Below are positions 15,010 to 23,129 of a stretch of DNA of 39,564 nucleotides, piece after piece. The DNA is from Candidatus Woesearchaeota archaeon (lineage in GTDB: Archaea; Nanobdellota; Nanobdellia; Woesearchaeales; GCA-2686295). The first letter of the stretch is position 1. The number at the start of each line of letters is the position of its first letter. The stretch is taken from NCBI GenBank assembly GCA_937912225.1, contig CALDOJ010000006.1, forward strand, positions 1 through 39,564, read 5' to 3'. The notes under the pieces were generated by a model. The model was not told the DNA's origin. It searched no databases and saw only the letters and a program-made list of their open reading frames with translations. A program made the position numbers and the translations under genes.

Positions 15010-15357
15010 TTATTTTTTCTTGTATCCGAATAACTTATTATAATCTTTATGATCTACTATGTTTAAAACAAACAAAAATATTTCAACTTTGCTGCCTTCA
15101 ATTGTATAAAGCATTCTCCAATAATTTGATAATTCCACTCTATATAAGTTTTGAATATTCAAATCCTTTAATGATTTTGGAATTAATTTTTTAATAACGG
15201 GATTGCCAAATTGAGGATTCTCTTTAAGAATTAGTTTAATTCTATTTATTGAATTCAGAATGCTTTGAGATTCTTTATCAGTTCTCTTTTTTAATTCAAG
15301 GTAACTATCCTTTGCTTGACCTTTTAATAAAATTCTAACTTCTTTACCCAGATACAT
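15010..15357 (-). CDS. RelE-family toxin (module 2)
   Basis: 115-aa RelE/ParE-fold toxin. The C-terminal half, NLYRVELSNYWRMLYTIEG followed by FVLNIVDHKDYNKLFGY, holds the family's strand pair and the His/Asp/Tyr end. Its paralogue at 38794 shares WRMLYTI-G and FVLxIxDHKxY. It begins one base after the stop of the winged-helix antitoxin, which implies translational coupling. mRNA cleavage on the ribosome is the expected activity of the family. Confidence 0.82.
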   Translation of the reverse strand: MYLGKEVRILLKGQAKDSYLELKKRTDKESQSILNSINRIKLILKENPQFGNPVIKKLIPKSLKDLNIQNLYRVELSNYWRMLYTIEGSKVEIFLFVLNIVDHKDYNKLFGYKKK

Positions 15358-15358
15358 G

Positions 15359-15664
15359 TTAAATTTCCAAAGTGTTCTCCATCATCATTTTCAAATGTTC
15401 GGGTTCTGAATATATCCATTGTATTCCTTTAGGACCATACATTATTTTTCCACTTTTAAAAAGATATTCCAATATAATTTTTAATGTTTGGTGCATAATT
15501 TGTTTTGACAATTGTTTTTTTAATTCAGTAATTTTTATGGGTGTTGTTCTGTGAATTTTTAGAAAATCCTCAACCATTAAGACGGTGCTCAGGTTTGGAT
15601 ATCTTTTTATTTTGTGATTTTTTGTTTCGATTAATTCATTTTTTGTAAATTTAAGTTCTTGCAT
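15359..15664 (-). CDS. Winged-helix antitoxin of RelE module 2
   Basis: 101-aa DNA-binding antitoxin. ITELKKQLSKQIMHQTLKIILEYLFKSGKI (about residues 46-75) is a winged-helix core and GIQWIY forms the wing end. The partner gene at 39157 carries the same core (KKIMHQTLNLILEYLEESGKI, GIFWIY). The ATG at 15664 is chosen over a GTG at 15673 because AGGTGATAG at 15667-15675 is its Shine-Dalgarno. A palindromic operator lies directly upstream, consistent with autorepression. Confidence 0.75.
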   Translation of the reverse strand: MQELKFTKNELIETKNHKIKRYPNLSTVLMVEDFLKIHRTTPIKITELKKQLSKQIMHQTLKIILEYLFKSGKIMYGPKGIQWIYSEPEHLKMMMENTLEI

Positions 15665-15680
15665 TGCTATCACCTATTTA

Positions 15681-15720
15681 TATCAATTGATACTTTATAA
15701 GTATCAATCAATATATAAAG
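15681..15720 (-). promoter_or_regulatory. Promoter with overlapping palindromic operators for RelE module 2
   Basis: Two overlapping perfect palindromes: TATCAATTGATA (15681-15692) and TTGATACTT-TAT-AAGTATCAA (15687-15707, 9-base arms). The TATA box (CTTTATATATT on the reverse strand, 15710-15720) is directly upstream, so the palindromes cover the predicted transcription start. Binding of a dimeric antitoxin here would block initiation. Confidence 0.7.
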
Positions 15721-15866
15721 GTTTTGTTTTTGATAGTAAAATATCACTAATCGCTCTTTAAAAGTTTTATTAAGAGAAAACCGGAAATTCTTTGGTAAAA
15801 CTTAGTTTTATAGAAGGATTATTTTTAGAAAACTTTTATATATTTCTTATTCTTTATATAATCACA

Positions 15867-16079
15867 ATGGGACATCATGATGATCAACTAAACGAAGATA
15901 TGTTTATTTGGGGCTCAAGAGACGCTCTATTAGGGCGAAAACCACGACCAGATAGGGATATTAGTTATGTTAATGCTTATAATATGGAAATCGAGCGTCA
16001 GATTGATCAATTAATAGGTCTTCCTGACTTTGAAGAAAAATTTAATTCTTTGAAAGACTTATACATAAAACTTGATTAA
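15867..16079 (+). CDS. Unknown small protein
   Basis: 70-aa soluble protein starting MGHHDDQLNEDMF, with basic GRKPRPDRD and a helical C-terminus. Not recognised. The ATG at 15867 is chosen because TTTTATATA at 15834-15842 lies about 28 bases upstream; an earlier ATG at 15792 would add a hydrophobic stretch that is really the promoter read as protein. Convergent with the next gene with no gap. Confidence 0.5.
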   Translation: MGHHDDQLNEDMFIWGSRDALLGRKPRPDRDISYVNAYNMEIERQIDQLIGLPDFEEKFNSLKDLYIKLD

Positions 16080-16295
16080 TTATTTACTAATATATCCTGT
16101 GTAAGCAGACATTGCTCCTGCTACAAAAAATAAACCTGCACAAACAAAGAACATATCTTGATCTTTAGATACTGCTAATGAAGTATATAATGCCCCTAAT
16201 GAAGTATACATTGCAGTCATTGAATAATCTCTGGCTTTATTTCTTCTAGTGGGCTTTGGTTCATTACGTGTTCTGTTTTCTAAATCGTTATTCAT
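16080..16295 (-). CDS. Small two-TM membrane protein
   Basis: 71-aa protein with a polar basic N-terminus (ENRTRNEPKPTRRNKARDYS) and two hydrophobic helices (MTAMYTSLGALYTSLAV and MFFVCAGLFFVAGAMSAYTGYI). Not recognised. Overall plan resembles the protein at 14709 and the two share an almost identical promoter and start region, so one was probably derived from the other by duplication with fast protein divergence, or the promoter alone was copied. Confidence 0.6.
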   Translation of the reverse strand: MNNDLENRTRNEPKPTRRNKARDYSMTAMYTSLGALYTSLAVSKDQDMFFVCAGLFFVAGAMSAYTGYISK

Positions 16296-16335
16296 TGTAA
16301 TTATTAGGGATTGAAGAAGAATTTATAAAACTTTT
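16291..16335 (-). repeat. Duplicated promoter-leader, copy 2
   Basis: Second copy of the 14959-15003 element; carries TTTATAAAT about 30 bases before the start codon at 16295. Confidence 0.75.
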
Positions 16336-16387
16336 AGTGATTTTTTAAAATATTCAAACAAGTTTAACAATTTCTTAGAATTCATAT

Positions 16388-17353
16388 TTAGAATGGATAA
16401 TAATTCATCTTGTATTCTTTTACCATAGTCATTGTTTCGTGATTTTTGATTACATCTTTGAAGTGGTCTTTAAAACCTTTGAATATTTTATGAAAGTCTT
16501 GGTTGTTCTTTGCATCTATCTGTAACTCTATATTCCAAGGACCTATTCCTTTTATTATTATATCTGCGACATTTGGTTGCATTGCAGAGTAAGTTATCAT
16601 TTTCTTCTCAGTTTCTTCATCCATGTTTTGAGTTGTTATCAATACTTTGTATAGTTGATATCCTAATTTAGCATAGTCTATTAATATCCTATGTCCTTGT
16701 AGTATACCTGTTTCTTTGAATTTTTTTACTCTATATCTTGCCACATCTATTGTTGTGTTTATTTCTTTGGCAAGATCTACTAGTTGGATTCGTGCATTAG
16801 TAGATAGTATTCTTAGTATTTTTTCATCTATTTTATCTAAGTTAACTGTATCATAGATTCCCCCAAATTCTTCCATATTACTTTCGTTTACTTCATCTAT
16901 TAAATAGTCTTTTTTGAAGTGAGGTGCATTAATTACTATGTATATATCATAACTTTGAAAGTGTTTTCTAAACTTATTTATTGATGTGTTTAGTATTTCA
17001 TAAAATGAATCTACACTCTTTGCCAATATCCCAACCATTAAGTCATATCTTCCATCCCAAGTATTAATCCACAGACTAGGTGTGTTCTTTACAAAATAGT
17101 CTATTATCTCTTTTTCTTTTTCTTCAGTTGTGTCTTGTAGTTTAAAGTAGATTTTGAAGTACGAGTATCCTAGTTTTTTTACATTTAATACCGAGTATGC
17201 TTGTCTTATGACTCCTTTGCTCATTAGTTTCTTTAATCTGTTGTTGACTGCATTCTTTGATAATCTTACTTTCTTACCTAAAGATCTTAAACTACTTCTA
17301 GAATCTATATCTAGATAATATAAGAGTTTTTTATCGTATAAATCCAGTTTCAT
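16388..17353 (-). CDS. Double-length Lrp/AsnC regulator (HTH-RAM-HTH-RAM)
   Basis: 321-aa fused-dimer Lrp regulator. The first helix-turn-helix is near residues 4-50 (LYDKKLLYYLDIDSR; LSKNAVNNRLKKLMSKGVI), the second near 178-225 (LDKIDEKILRILSTNAR; TTIDVARYRVKKFKETGIL), each followed by a RAM-like region (GYSYFKIYFKL; GYQLYKVLITT). A TATATTTATA box at 17371-17380 sits about 23 bases before the ATG at 17353, so the in-frame ATG at 17401 is rejected. It is divergent from the two-gene unit at 17454, a natural target, though this is inference. Confidence 0.87.
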   Translation of the reverse strand: MKLDLYDKKLLYYLDIDSRSSLRSLGKKVRLSKNAVNNRLKKLMSKGVIRQAYSVLNVKKLGYSYFKIYFKLQDTTEEKEKEIIDYFVKNTPSLWINTWDGRYDLMVGILAKSVDSFYEILNTSINKFRKHFQSYDIYIVINAPHFKKDYLIDEVNESNMEEFGGIYDTVNLDKIDEKILRILSTNARIQLVDLAKEINTTIDVARYRVKKFKETGILQGHRILIDYAKLGYQLYKVLITTQNMDEETEKKMITYSAMQPNVADIIIKGIGPWNIELQIDAKNNQDFHKIFKGFKDHFKDVIKNHETMTMVKEYKMNYYPF

Positions 17354-17453
17354 AAGACTAATAAAGGGATTATATTTATAAATTTCACTGTTTTGTACCA
17401 TTTTTGAGCAGGTATCATTATATGTTTTCCTTAATTGTTCTTATTTGATTTAA

Positions 17454-18170
17454 ATGAAACAATTGCACAAAAATTTAGATAATAAAATAATTTATGATAG
17501 AGATTATAATCAATTCATGCATTATGATGCAGATTTAGTAGTTATAAGAAGTAAAAGTAAAGGCTGGGAAGCTGCAGGGATAGTGAGTAAAATCACTAAA
17601 AAAAGAATTTGGATGTATAAGAATTTTAGTTTTATCAATTATTTTCAAGATCCTGTCTTTAGAAATAGAAACATAAGTTCTAAAAGTTATAAACTCGATG
17701 AAAATATTATAATTCAAAATTTAGATCAACCTTCTTTTGCAACACATATGGGTTTTGGACATTGGACTAATCATAAATATTTACAAGCAGGTGATTTAGT
17801 CATATTTGATAATTTTAATAACTATACAGTTGGATTTGTTCATTCAACAAATCCTGATTTAAAAGATCCTGTTGTTTTAGCATATCCGCCAAAGACTCCT
17901 GATGATATTCAGAATAGATTAGATTTTGCATTTACTAATCCTAAAGACTTTATTCCAGATGGATTTGTTGAAATGTTAGAGCATAAAGAAAAAGCAACTT
18001 ACACGATGGAAATGAAATTACAAAATCCAACTAAGATGCATACTTTTTCATCTTCAATATCAGATCATGTTTCTTATGATTGTAAACGAGTAAAACATGC
18101 ATGGAGATTTGATTCAATAGAAGAAAAATATACCAGATTAACAAATAGAAGAGGAGAGGAAGAAGATTAG
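17454..18170 (+). CDS. Unknown soluble protein
   Basis: 238-aa protein I do not recognise. It is rich in aromatic and basic residues with no membrane segment: IRSKSKGWEAAGIVSKITKKRIWMYKNF near residue 33, THMGFGHWTNHKYLQAGDLVIFDNF near 100-122. The latter looks like a beta-barrel (YxAGDLVIFDN is a common way of describing a folded strand-turn in lipocalin- or peptidase-like folds), but no family can be named. The following gene starts ten bases after the stop and is probably in the same operon. The Lrp gene is divergent. Confidence 0.6.
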   Translation: MKQLHKNLDNKIIYDRDYNQFMHYDADLVVIRSKSKGWEAAGIVSKITKKRIWMYKNFSFINYFQDPVFRNRNISSKSYKLDENIIIQNLDQPSFATHMGFGHWTNHKYLQAGDLVIFDNFNNYTVGFVHSTNPDLKDPVVLAYPPKTPDDIQNRLDFAFTNPKDFIPDGFVEMLEHKEKATYTMEMKLQNPTKMHTFSSSISDHVSYDCKRVKHAWRFDSIEEKYTRLTNRRGEEED

Positions 18171-18180
18171 AATTTAAAAA

Positions 18181-18969
18181 ATGATAGATGAACATGAAGA
18201 ATTCTTGGCAGAACGCTTTGACGGAAGAAGATTACTTATCGGTAATGGGAGCGAAATAGAAAGGATTATTAAAAATTATGAAGCAGTTTTCTCACGAAAT
18301 TCAAGTATTACTAATAATGTAAAATGGGTTAATAGAGAAGAATTTGATAAAGTAATTTTTGGAACAACTCAAGGGTCTCCTTATGAAAAAAGAACTGTCT
18401 TAGGAATAGAAGCTCCAAATATGCTAGGAATAGATGGTGGGTTTATAGTAAAACATCTTGAAGAAGTTTATCTTAATTTTTGGGCAGAAATAGCTTCTTC
18501 ACCCTTAGAAATACTAAAAGACTCTATGCCTGAAAATGAGTATGTGGATGCCAAATATCTTCTTTCAAGGTTCGAAACTAAAGATACAAGGCATTTTTAT
18601 GTTGTAAGAACACGATATGATAATTTCGAAGAAAGTTTTCTGTCAATATACGATGAAAATCTTCTTGAAGATAAAGATAAAAATGTATTTCAAGCAAAGC
18701 ATATTGGACTTGTAACAGTTGACAGACCACAATCAAAAAAATATGTGAACAAATGGAGAAGCAAAGTTTTTATGTCATTTCTAAACTATGAAGAAGAAAT
18801 GATTGATACAGATGAAATACACATATATAACGTTCTTAATCGAAGTAATTGTTTAGATGCGTGGTTAAAGAACGGATTGATTATAAACAAAGTAGAAACA
18901 TATTATGATACTCATATGTTTTATAATGATTTTAAGAAATATCTTAGGAAAAATAAATTAAGACCTTAA
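18181..18969 (+). CDS. Unknown soluble protein, second gene of operon
   Basis: 262-aa soluble protein, not recognised. Acidic N-terminus (MIDEHEEFLAERFDGRRLLIGNGS), mixed alpha/beta composition, several aromatic clusters (HFYVVRTRYDNFEESFLSIYDE; ETYYDTHMFYNDFKKYLRK). No signal peptide. It lies ten bases after 17454-18170 and its end is one base from the stop of the convergent radical SAM gene. Confidence 0.6.
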   Translation: MIDEHEEFLAERFDGRRLLIGNGSEIERIIKNYEAVFSRNSSITNNVKWVNREEFDKVIFGTTQGSPYEKRTVLGIEAPNMLGIDGGFIVKHLEEVYLNFWAEIASSPLEILKDSMPENEYVDAKYLLSRFETKDTRHFYVVRTRYDNFEESFLSIYDENLLEDKDKNVFQAKHIGLVTVDRPQSKKYVNKWRSKVFMSFLNYEEEMIDTDEIHIYNVLNRSNCLDAWLKNGLIINKVETYYDTHMFYNDFKKYLRKNKLRP

Positions 18970-18970
18970 A

Positions 18971-19846
18971 TTACAAACTTTCAACAAATTCTTTAGTTTT
19001 TTTAATATTAGTATGCCTAATTACTTTTCCTTGGTCACTAATTGTCCAATAACCACGTTCAACCATTTTTTTATGAGTGCCTACAAACTTATGTCCCCAC
19101 ATTTGATCAATTATTTTATCCCAAGTAATATCTTTGATTGCGTTTGGATTTATTTTTTCTAATCTTTCTATCATTTCATATAAACTATTTTCTTCTTCTT
19201 TAAATCCAATAGTATCTAAAGTTATACCAAGATGTGTTTTAAAGCCTGCATCGATTAATTTTTCATAAGCTTTGAAAGGTGATTCCCAGTAGTCTGATTT
19301 TACGCCTGTAAATCTTCTAAAGTCTTCTGGAGTAGTTCCTTTTATAGAAATTAAGAATTCAAAGTTATTGAAATTTTTAAAAGGCTCTAAGTAATCATCA
19401 TATTCTGAAATTAACAATCCATTAGTGTTAATTGCAATAGTTGCGTCTTGCACTAATTCTGCAAGTTTTATTAAACCTCCTCTAAAAGGAGTTGGTTCGC
19501 CACCAGTAAACTCAATAACAGCTTCTTTTCTCTTAGAAAAATAATTGTTTAACGCTTCAGACGTTTGAGGAAAAGCTTGAAGACTTTTAGGAAGGTTAGA
19601 AATCTTTTTCTTAAAAGTATCTGAGTTAGTATTAGCAATTAATAAATTAGGGTGAACATAGCAATGAGCACAATCTTCATTACAACCCACAACTTCATAC
19701 ATGATAGTATCGCCCCATTGATTGCTATTCTTATAAGGTCTCACATTATATATAGGAATGATAGGCTCGTTCGTAAAACTAGCACTGTAGCCAGTAATTC
19801 GCTTAACTATCCCTGCTCCAAGTCTAATAGGATCAATATCACTCAT
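18971..19846 (-). CDS. Radical SAM enzyme, intact copy
   Basis: 291-aa radical SAM protein. Cluster motif C55-NED-C59-AH-C62, then YVHP; SAM-binding EFTGGEPTPF at 112-121 with GGEP at 115-118; AINTNGLLISEYDD and EFLISIKGTT mark later barrel strands. It lacks a SPASM domain and is short, as in activating-enzyme-like or tRNA/peptide-modifying families; the N-terminal YNVRPYKNSNQWGD extension is distinctive. A TTTAAATAAAT box lies about 28 bases before the ATG. Residues 1-75 are duplicated in a truncated copy at 20975-21198, which is 92% identical in DNA. Substrate unknown. Confidence 0.87.
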   Translation of the reverse strand: MSDIDPIRLGAGIVKRITGYSASFTNEPIIPIYNVRPYKNSNQWGDTIMYEVVGCNEDCAHCYVHPNLLIANTNSDTFKKKISNLPKSLQAFPQTSEALNNYFSKRKEAVIEFTGGEPTPFRGGLIKLAELVQDATIAINTNGLLISEYDDYLEPFKNFNNFEFLISIKGTTPEDFRRFTGVKSDYWESPFKAYEKLIDAGFKTHLGITLDTIGFKEEENSLYEMIERLEKINPNAIKDITWDKIIDQMWGHKFVGTHKKMVERGYWTISDQGKVIRHTNIKKTKEFVESL

Positions 19847-19847
19847 A
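19623..19847 (-). repeat. Direct repeat flanking MNT-HEPN cassette, copy 1
   Basis: The first 225 bases of the intact radical SAM gene. They align without gaps to 20975-21199 with about 17 mismatches by hand count. Confidence 0.9.
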
Positions 19848-19960
19848 GATTGGGTAATAGATGGATTTATTTAAAGATTGAGCTTGGGAGATTAAAAATA
19901 ATGGATTAAAGTTAATTAAAACCAAAACATTTATATATTGTTGTTTACTTATGTACTCAT

Positions 19961-20548
19961 ATGATTACTAAAGTAAACGATACTGATTTGAAGGTTTTAA
20001 GCTTATTTACAAAAGGATATGAAGAGGAATATTACATCCGTGAAGTTGAAAATCTTTTAAAGGTTAGTTCAAGAACTTCTCTGGTAACTTTAGCTAAGCT
20101 TGAAAGAAAAGGCATTCTTGAATCAAAAACCAAAGGAAAGACCAAGATTTATTCAATAAAAAAATCAACTCTTTCAAGAGAATATTTTGTCCTGACTGAA
20201 CAATACAAAAAAATACGATTCATTGAAAAAAATCATTTAATTAAAGAAGTGCTTGAAAAAGCAGATGAATTTATACAAGGAATAGTGATTGTCTTTGGAA
20301 GTTTCGCCAAAGAGATACAAAAGGAAGATTCTGACCTTGATTTGTTCATAGTGGGCAAATACGATGAAGATAAAATAAAAGAAGTTGGAACAAAGTACGG
20401 AATTGATATAAACATCAAGAGTTATCCGATGAATCTTTTTGAAACAAAAATAAACGACGATATCCTTCTTAAAGAAGTTATAGGAAATCATATTTTAATA
20501 AAAGATACTGAAGGATTTGTTCGGAGGGTTGTAAAATGGATCAAATAA
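19961..20548 (+). CDS. MNT-type nucleotidyltransferase antitoxin with N-terminal winged helix
   Basis: 195-aa antitoxin of a HEPN-MNT pair. Residues 1-75 are a winged helix (YYIREVENLLKVSSRTSLVTLAKLERKGIL); residues about 105-195 are a minimal nucleotidyltransferase with VFGSFAKEIQKEDSDLDLFIVG, giving the GS pair at 113-114 and catalytic Asp at 125 and 127. In known HEPN-MNT systems the MNT protein neutralises the HEPN ribonuclease by adding nucleotides to it. TTTATATAT near 19930 is the promoter. The gene overlaps the HEPN gene by 13 bases. Winged-helix fusion suggests self-regulation. Confidence 0.88.
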   Translation: MITKVNDTDLKVLSLFTKGYEEEYYIREVENLLKVSSRTSLVTLAKLERKGILESKTKGKTKIYSIKKSTLSREYFVLTEQYKKIRFIEKNHLIKEVLEKADEFIQGIVIVFGSFAKEIQKEDSDLDLFIVGKYDEDKIKEVGTKYGIDINIKSYPMNLFETKINDDILLKEVIGNHILIKDTEGFVRRVVKWIK

Positions 20549-20994
20549 AATGGTGCTTAAACCAAAAGAAAGGAATTGAAATTGTTGAACCAAGTGATAA
20601 TCTAAGAGAAGCTTATCTTATCAAAGCAGAGGAAGCATTAGAAACATTAAGAACTTCAAAAAGCAAAGACTGGGAATTGACTACTGCTTATTATACAATT
20701 TATCATGGACTATATTCATTGCTTATGAAAATTGGAGTGAAATGCGAGATTCACACATGCACAATTGAGTTTACTAAAAGATTTCTCAAAAGCCACTTCA
20801 CTGATGAAGATTTTAAATTAATAGATAAAGCATTCTCAGCCAGAATAGACTCACAGTATTATGTAAACAGAGAAGTACCAAACCAAAACTATAATCTTAT
20901 CAAGAAGAAAACTCCAGCATTCCTTGTCAAATGTAAAAATATTGTGCTTGAACAAAAAGAGATTAATAATATTAGAGTTGGTATTAGCTATTAA
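20536..20994 (+). CDS. HEPN-domain toxin
   Basis: 152-aa HEPN protein, predicted ribonuclease toxin paired with the MNT antitoxin. AYYTIYHGLYSLLMKIGVKCEIH (51-73) and ARIDSQYYVNRE (102-113) are the two core helices with the family's conserved Arg-Asp-x-Gln-Tyr-Tyr. GGAGGG at 20523-20528 is the Shine-Dalgarno inside the end of the MNT gene. The last five or six codons and the stop lie in DNA that is the antisense of the truncated radical SAM gene, so the natural C-terminus may have been lost or changed on insertion. Confidence 0.85.
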   Translation: MDQIKWCLNQKKGIEIVEPSDNLREAYLIKAEEALETLRTSKSKDWELTTAYYTIYHGLYSLLMKIGVKCEIHTCTIEFTKRFLKSHFTDEDFKLIDKAFSARIDSQYYVNREVPNQNYNLIKKKTPAFLVKCKNIVLEQKEINNIRVGISY

Positions 20995-21198
20995 TAAATC
21001 AGGGTGAACATAGCAATGAGCACAATCTTCATTACAACCAACAACTTCATACATGACTGTATCGCCCCATTGATTGCTATTCTTATAAGGCCTTACATCA
21101 TATATAGGAATGATAGGCTCGTTCGTAAAACTAGCACTATAGCCAGTAATTCGCTTAACTATCCCCGCTCCAAGTCTGATTGGGTTGATGTCACTCAT
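20975..21198 (-). pseudogene. Truncated 5' fragment of radical SAM gene
   Basis: Residues 1-75 of the enzyme at 18971, including the intact CxxxCxxC, followed by the antisense of the HEPN gene, where the frame stays open for another 40 codons without meaning. Four residue changes (D5N, N34D, I48V, N67D) and otherwise synonymous differences suggest the copy was under selection as a working gene before truncation. It lacks the GGEP motif and most of the barrel and cannot be active alone. Confidence 0.88.
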
Positions 21199-21199
21199 A
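20975..21199 (-). repeat. Direct repeat flanking MNT-HEPN cassette, copy 2
   Basis: Gap-free match to 19623-19847. The similarity ends exactly one base past the start codon on one side and inside the HEPN stop region on the other. Confidence 0.9.
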
Positions 21200-21305
21200 T
21201 AAAAAAAGAATTTTGACAAGTTTTTAACTCTTTACTCAAACCACTTCAAAAGTTATCTTGAAAAAAGTCAAAGTTTAAAAAGAAAGAATAGTTTTTATCA
21301 ATAAA

Positions 21306-21662
21306 ATGAGTGTTGAAAGTGAGTTATCAAGTATTTCTTCAAAATTACAAAGTATGAATCGATCATTAGATAAACCATTTGATGAGATGAGAAGAAAAAG
21401 AAGGCACGAGGAAAATAAAGAATTACTTAAAAATCAAACAAAAATATTGGATAACACTAACAAATTATACGTATTATTAGTTCTTTTAACTTTTATGACG
21501 CTTATTTTTTCCGGACTTTCGACAATATTAAATAATTTAAGTTGGTATTATAATCCTATTTTGAAAAAATTCGTTTTTACAATTTTTGCATTTTTTACTA
21601 TATCATTACCAATAATTTTTGTTTTTTGGATTAAAACAACATTCTCAAAAAATAAAAAATAA
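21306..21662 (+). CDS. Coiled-coil two-TM protein
   Basis: 118-aa membrane protein, not recognised. Residues 1-52 are a charged helix with heptad character (LSSISSKLQSMNRSLDKPFDEMRRKRRHEENKELLKN), followed by two membrane helices (YVLLVLLTFMTLIFSGLSTIL and FVFTIFAFFTISLPIIFVFWI). Both ends are inside the cell by the positive-inside rule. AGTTTAAAAA about 30 bases upstream is the promoter. First gene of the membrane-protein island. Confidence 0.6.
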   Translation: MSVESELSSISSKLQSMNRSLDKPFDEMRRKRRHEENKELLKNQTKILDNTNKLYVLLVLLTFMTLIFSGLSTILNNLSWYYNPILKKFVFTIFAFFTISLPIIFVFWIKTTFSKNKK

Positions 21663-21697
21663 ACATTTTTATATTTCTGTTGTTTTGTGCAATTATT

Positions 21698-22450
21698 ATG
21701 GCTAATGTAAGAACTAATACTGGCGGTCGAATGGAATTTGGTGATGCAGAACCAAAAGGAGATACTGAACATACTGCCAAATTTAAAGAAGCTTATAAAA
21801 ATTGGTTAAACAAGCCAAAAAAATCCTCTTGGAAAAAATCTTTAAAATCAAACAATAATGAGCCAATAAACGATTTGCCAACTAAAATGCCTGACGGCAG
21901 ATGCGACTTTAAAAATTGTCAGAACATTGCTCACCATAAAGCTTGTAAGAATTGTAAAAAATATTTCTGTGATGATCATCGACACCCAGAATTTCATGAT
22001 TGTGAAAGCAAATCATCTGCAAAAAAATCAACTAAGAAATTCAAATTTTGGCCTATATTTGTTTTCTTAATTATTGTTCTTATTATATTACAACTTTCAG
22101 AACAAGCAGATTTATTTGAATTAGGAAGAGAAAAATATTCTGATATTCAGAACTGGTTCAAACCAAAAGCAGAAATAATTCCTGATACTTTACTTGTGCC
22201 TCCCAATATAATAAAATCAGAACAAACTGATGAAGGAATTATAGAAACTGCTGAATGGATGTTTGATAGAACAACGTTAACAACAATAAAAACCTGCGAA
22301 GATTTAACTTTAGGAAAAGCGGCAAATGAACTAAGCAAACAATCATTGTATATGACTTTCTGCAGAAAATATTGTGAAGAAGCTGAGAGAGGCTTTACAG
22401 GAAGTTATGAATGTAATCAAAAAAATAATCTGGAATGTGGATGTGAATAA
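21698..22450 (+). CDS. AN1-type zinc finger on a single-TM protein
   Basis: 250-aa protein. An AN1-type zinc finger at residues 69-102 has all eight ligands in order: C69, C74, C83, C86, C91, H94, H100, C102 (spacing x4, x8, x2, x4, x2, x5, x1). A membrane helix follows (WPIFVFLIIVLIILQL, about 118-133), then a soluble domain with five or more cysteines near the end. AN1 fingers in eukaryotes bind ubiquitin-linked or chaperone partners; archaeal ones are of unknown role. With the N-terminus inside, the finger would be cytoplasmic and the cysteine-rich tail external. The start at 21698 follows TTTTTATATTT (21666-21675). Confidence 0.8.
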   Translation: MANVRTNTGGRMEFGDAEPKGDTEHTAKFKEAYKNWLNKPKKSSWKKSLKSNNNEPINDLPTKMPDGRCDFKNCQNIAHHKACKNCKKYFCDDHRHPEFHDCESKSSAKKSTKKFKFWPIFVFLIIVLIILQLSEQADLFELGREKYSDIQNWFKPKAEIIPDTLLVPPNIIKSEQTDEGIIETAEWMFDRTTLTTIKTCEDLTLGKAANELSKQSLYMTFCRKYCEEAERGFTGSYECNQKNNLECGCE

Positions 22451-22451
22451 A

Positions 22452-23099
22452 ATGCCAAAAAAAATTAAATGGGAATGTGAATATTGCGATGATGAGTTTG
22501 ATACAAAAAAAGAATGTTTAGCTCATGAAAAAACGCATAATAAAAAATCTAAACAGCCAAAAAAAGAAGTTGTTTGGGAATGTGAAAATTGTCTTCAAGA
22601 ATTTAGTTCTGAAGAAAATTGTTTATTGCATGAAAGAAAATGTGGAAAAAAAACAATCGGATTTAACTTTAAATTTGATTTCACAAAAGTATTATTTGTT
22701 GTTGCTGTTTTATTACTTTTATTCATGTATTTGCCTTTTCCCAAGTATATTGAAGAAAAATATACTGATACAGAACCTTATGTAGGAACAGAAACATATC
22801 AAGAAGTTGTTCCGTATTCTGTAGAAGAATGTGAACTTGATATTTCTTTAAATCCTGAAGATTATATTGGAAGAGGAATTGAAGCTTTAATGTCTGGAGA
22901 TCCTAATAAATTGTTAGAAGAATGTAAAGATGTTGTTAAAGATCGAATAGAAACAAAAGAACGAGATGTTATTCGATATAAGACTGTTACAAAAACAAGA
23001 TCAGTTAAAATTCAAGTAACTCTTTATGAATTATTGAAAGAAGAGATTCAAGAATATAAAGAAGAAAAAGGCAGAGTTGATTATTTAACAATAAAATAA
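22452..23099 (+). CDS. Tandem C2H2-type zinc fingers on a single-TM protein
   Basis: 215-aa protein starting one base after the previous stop. Two adjacent fingers: C9-x2-C12-x12-H25-x3-H29 and C44-x2-C47-x12-H60-x3-C64 (the second is CCHC). Then a membrane helix (about 79-95) and a strand-rich external domain with TDTEPYVGTETYQEVVPYS and two cysteines. The earlier in-frame ATG at 22374 would overlap the AN1 gene, so 22452 is preferred. The finger type recurs at 25116. A pair of cytoplasmic fingers on a membrane anchor is a distinctive form. Confidence 0.78.
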   Translation: MPKKIKWECEYCDDEFDTKKECLAHEKTHNKKSKQPKKEVVWECENCLQEFSSEENCLLHERKCGKKTIGFNFKFDFTKVLFVVAVLLLLFMYLPFPKYIEEKYTDTEPYVGTETYQEVVPYSVEECELDISLNPEDYIGRGIEALMSGDPNKLLEECKDVVKDRIETKERDVIRYKTVTKTRSVKIQVTLYELLKEEIQEYKEEKGRVDYLTIK

Positions 23100-23129
23100 G
23101 ACTTTTTAAATTGAAATGATTTTCAAAAA

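Noticed and set aside
20233..20491. Reverse-strand frames within the MNT gene
   Set aside because: Antisense shadows of a protein with a clear nucleotidyltransferase motif.
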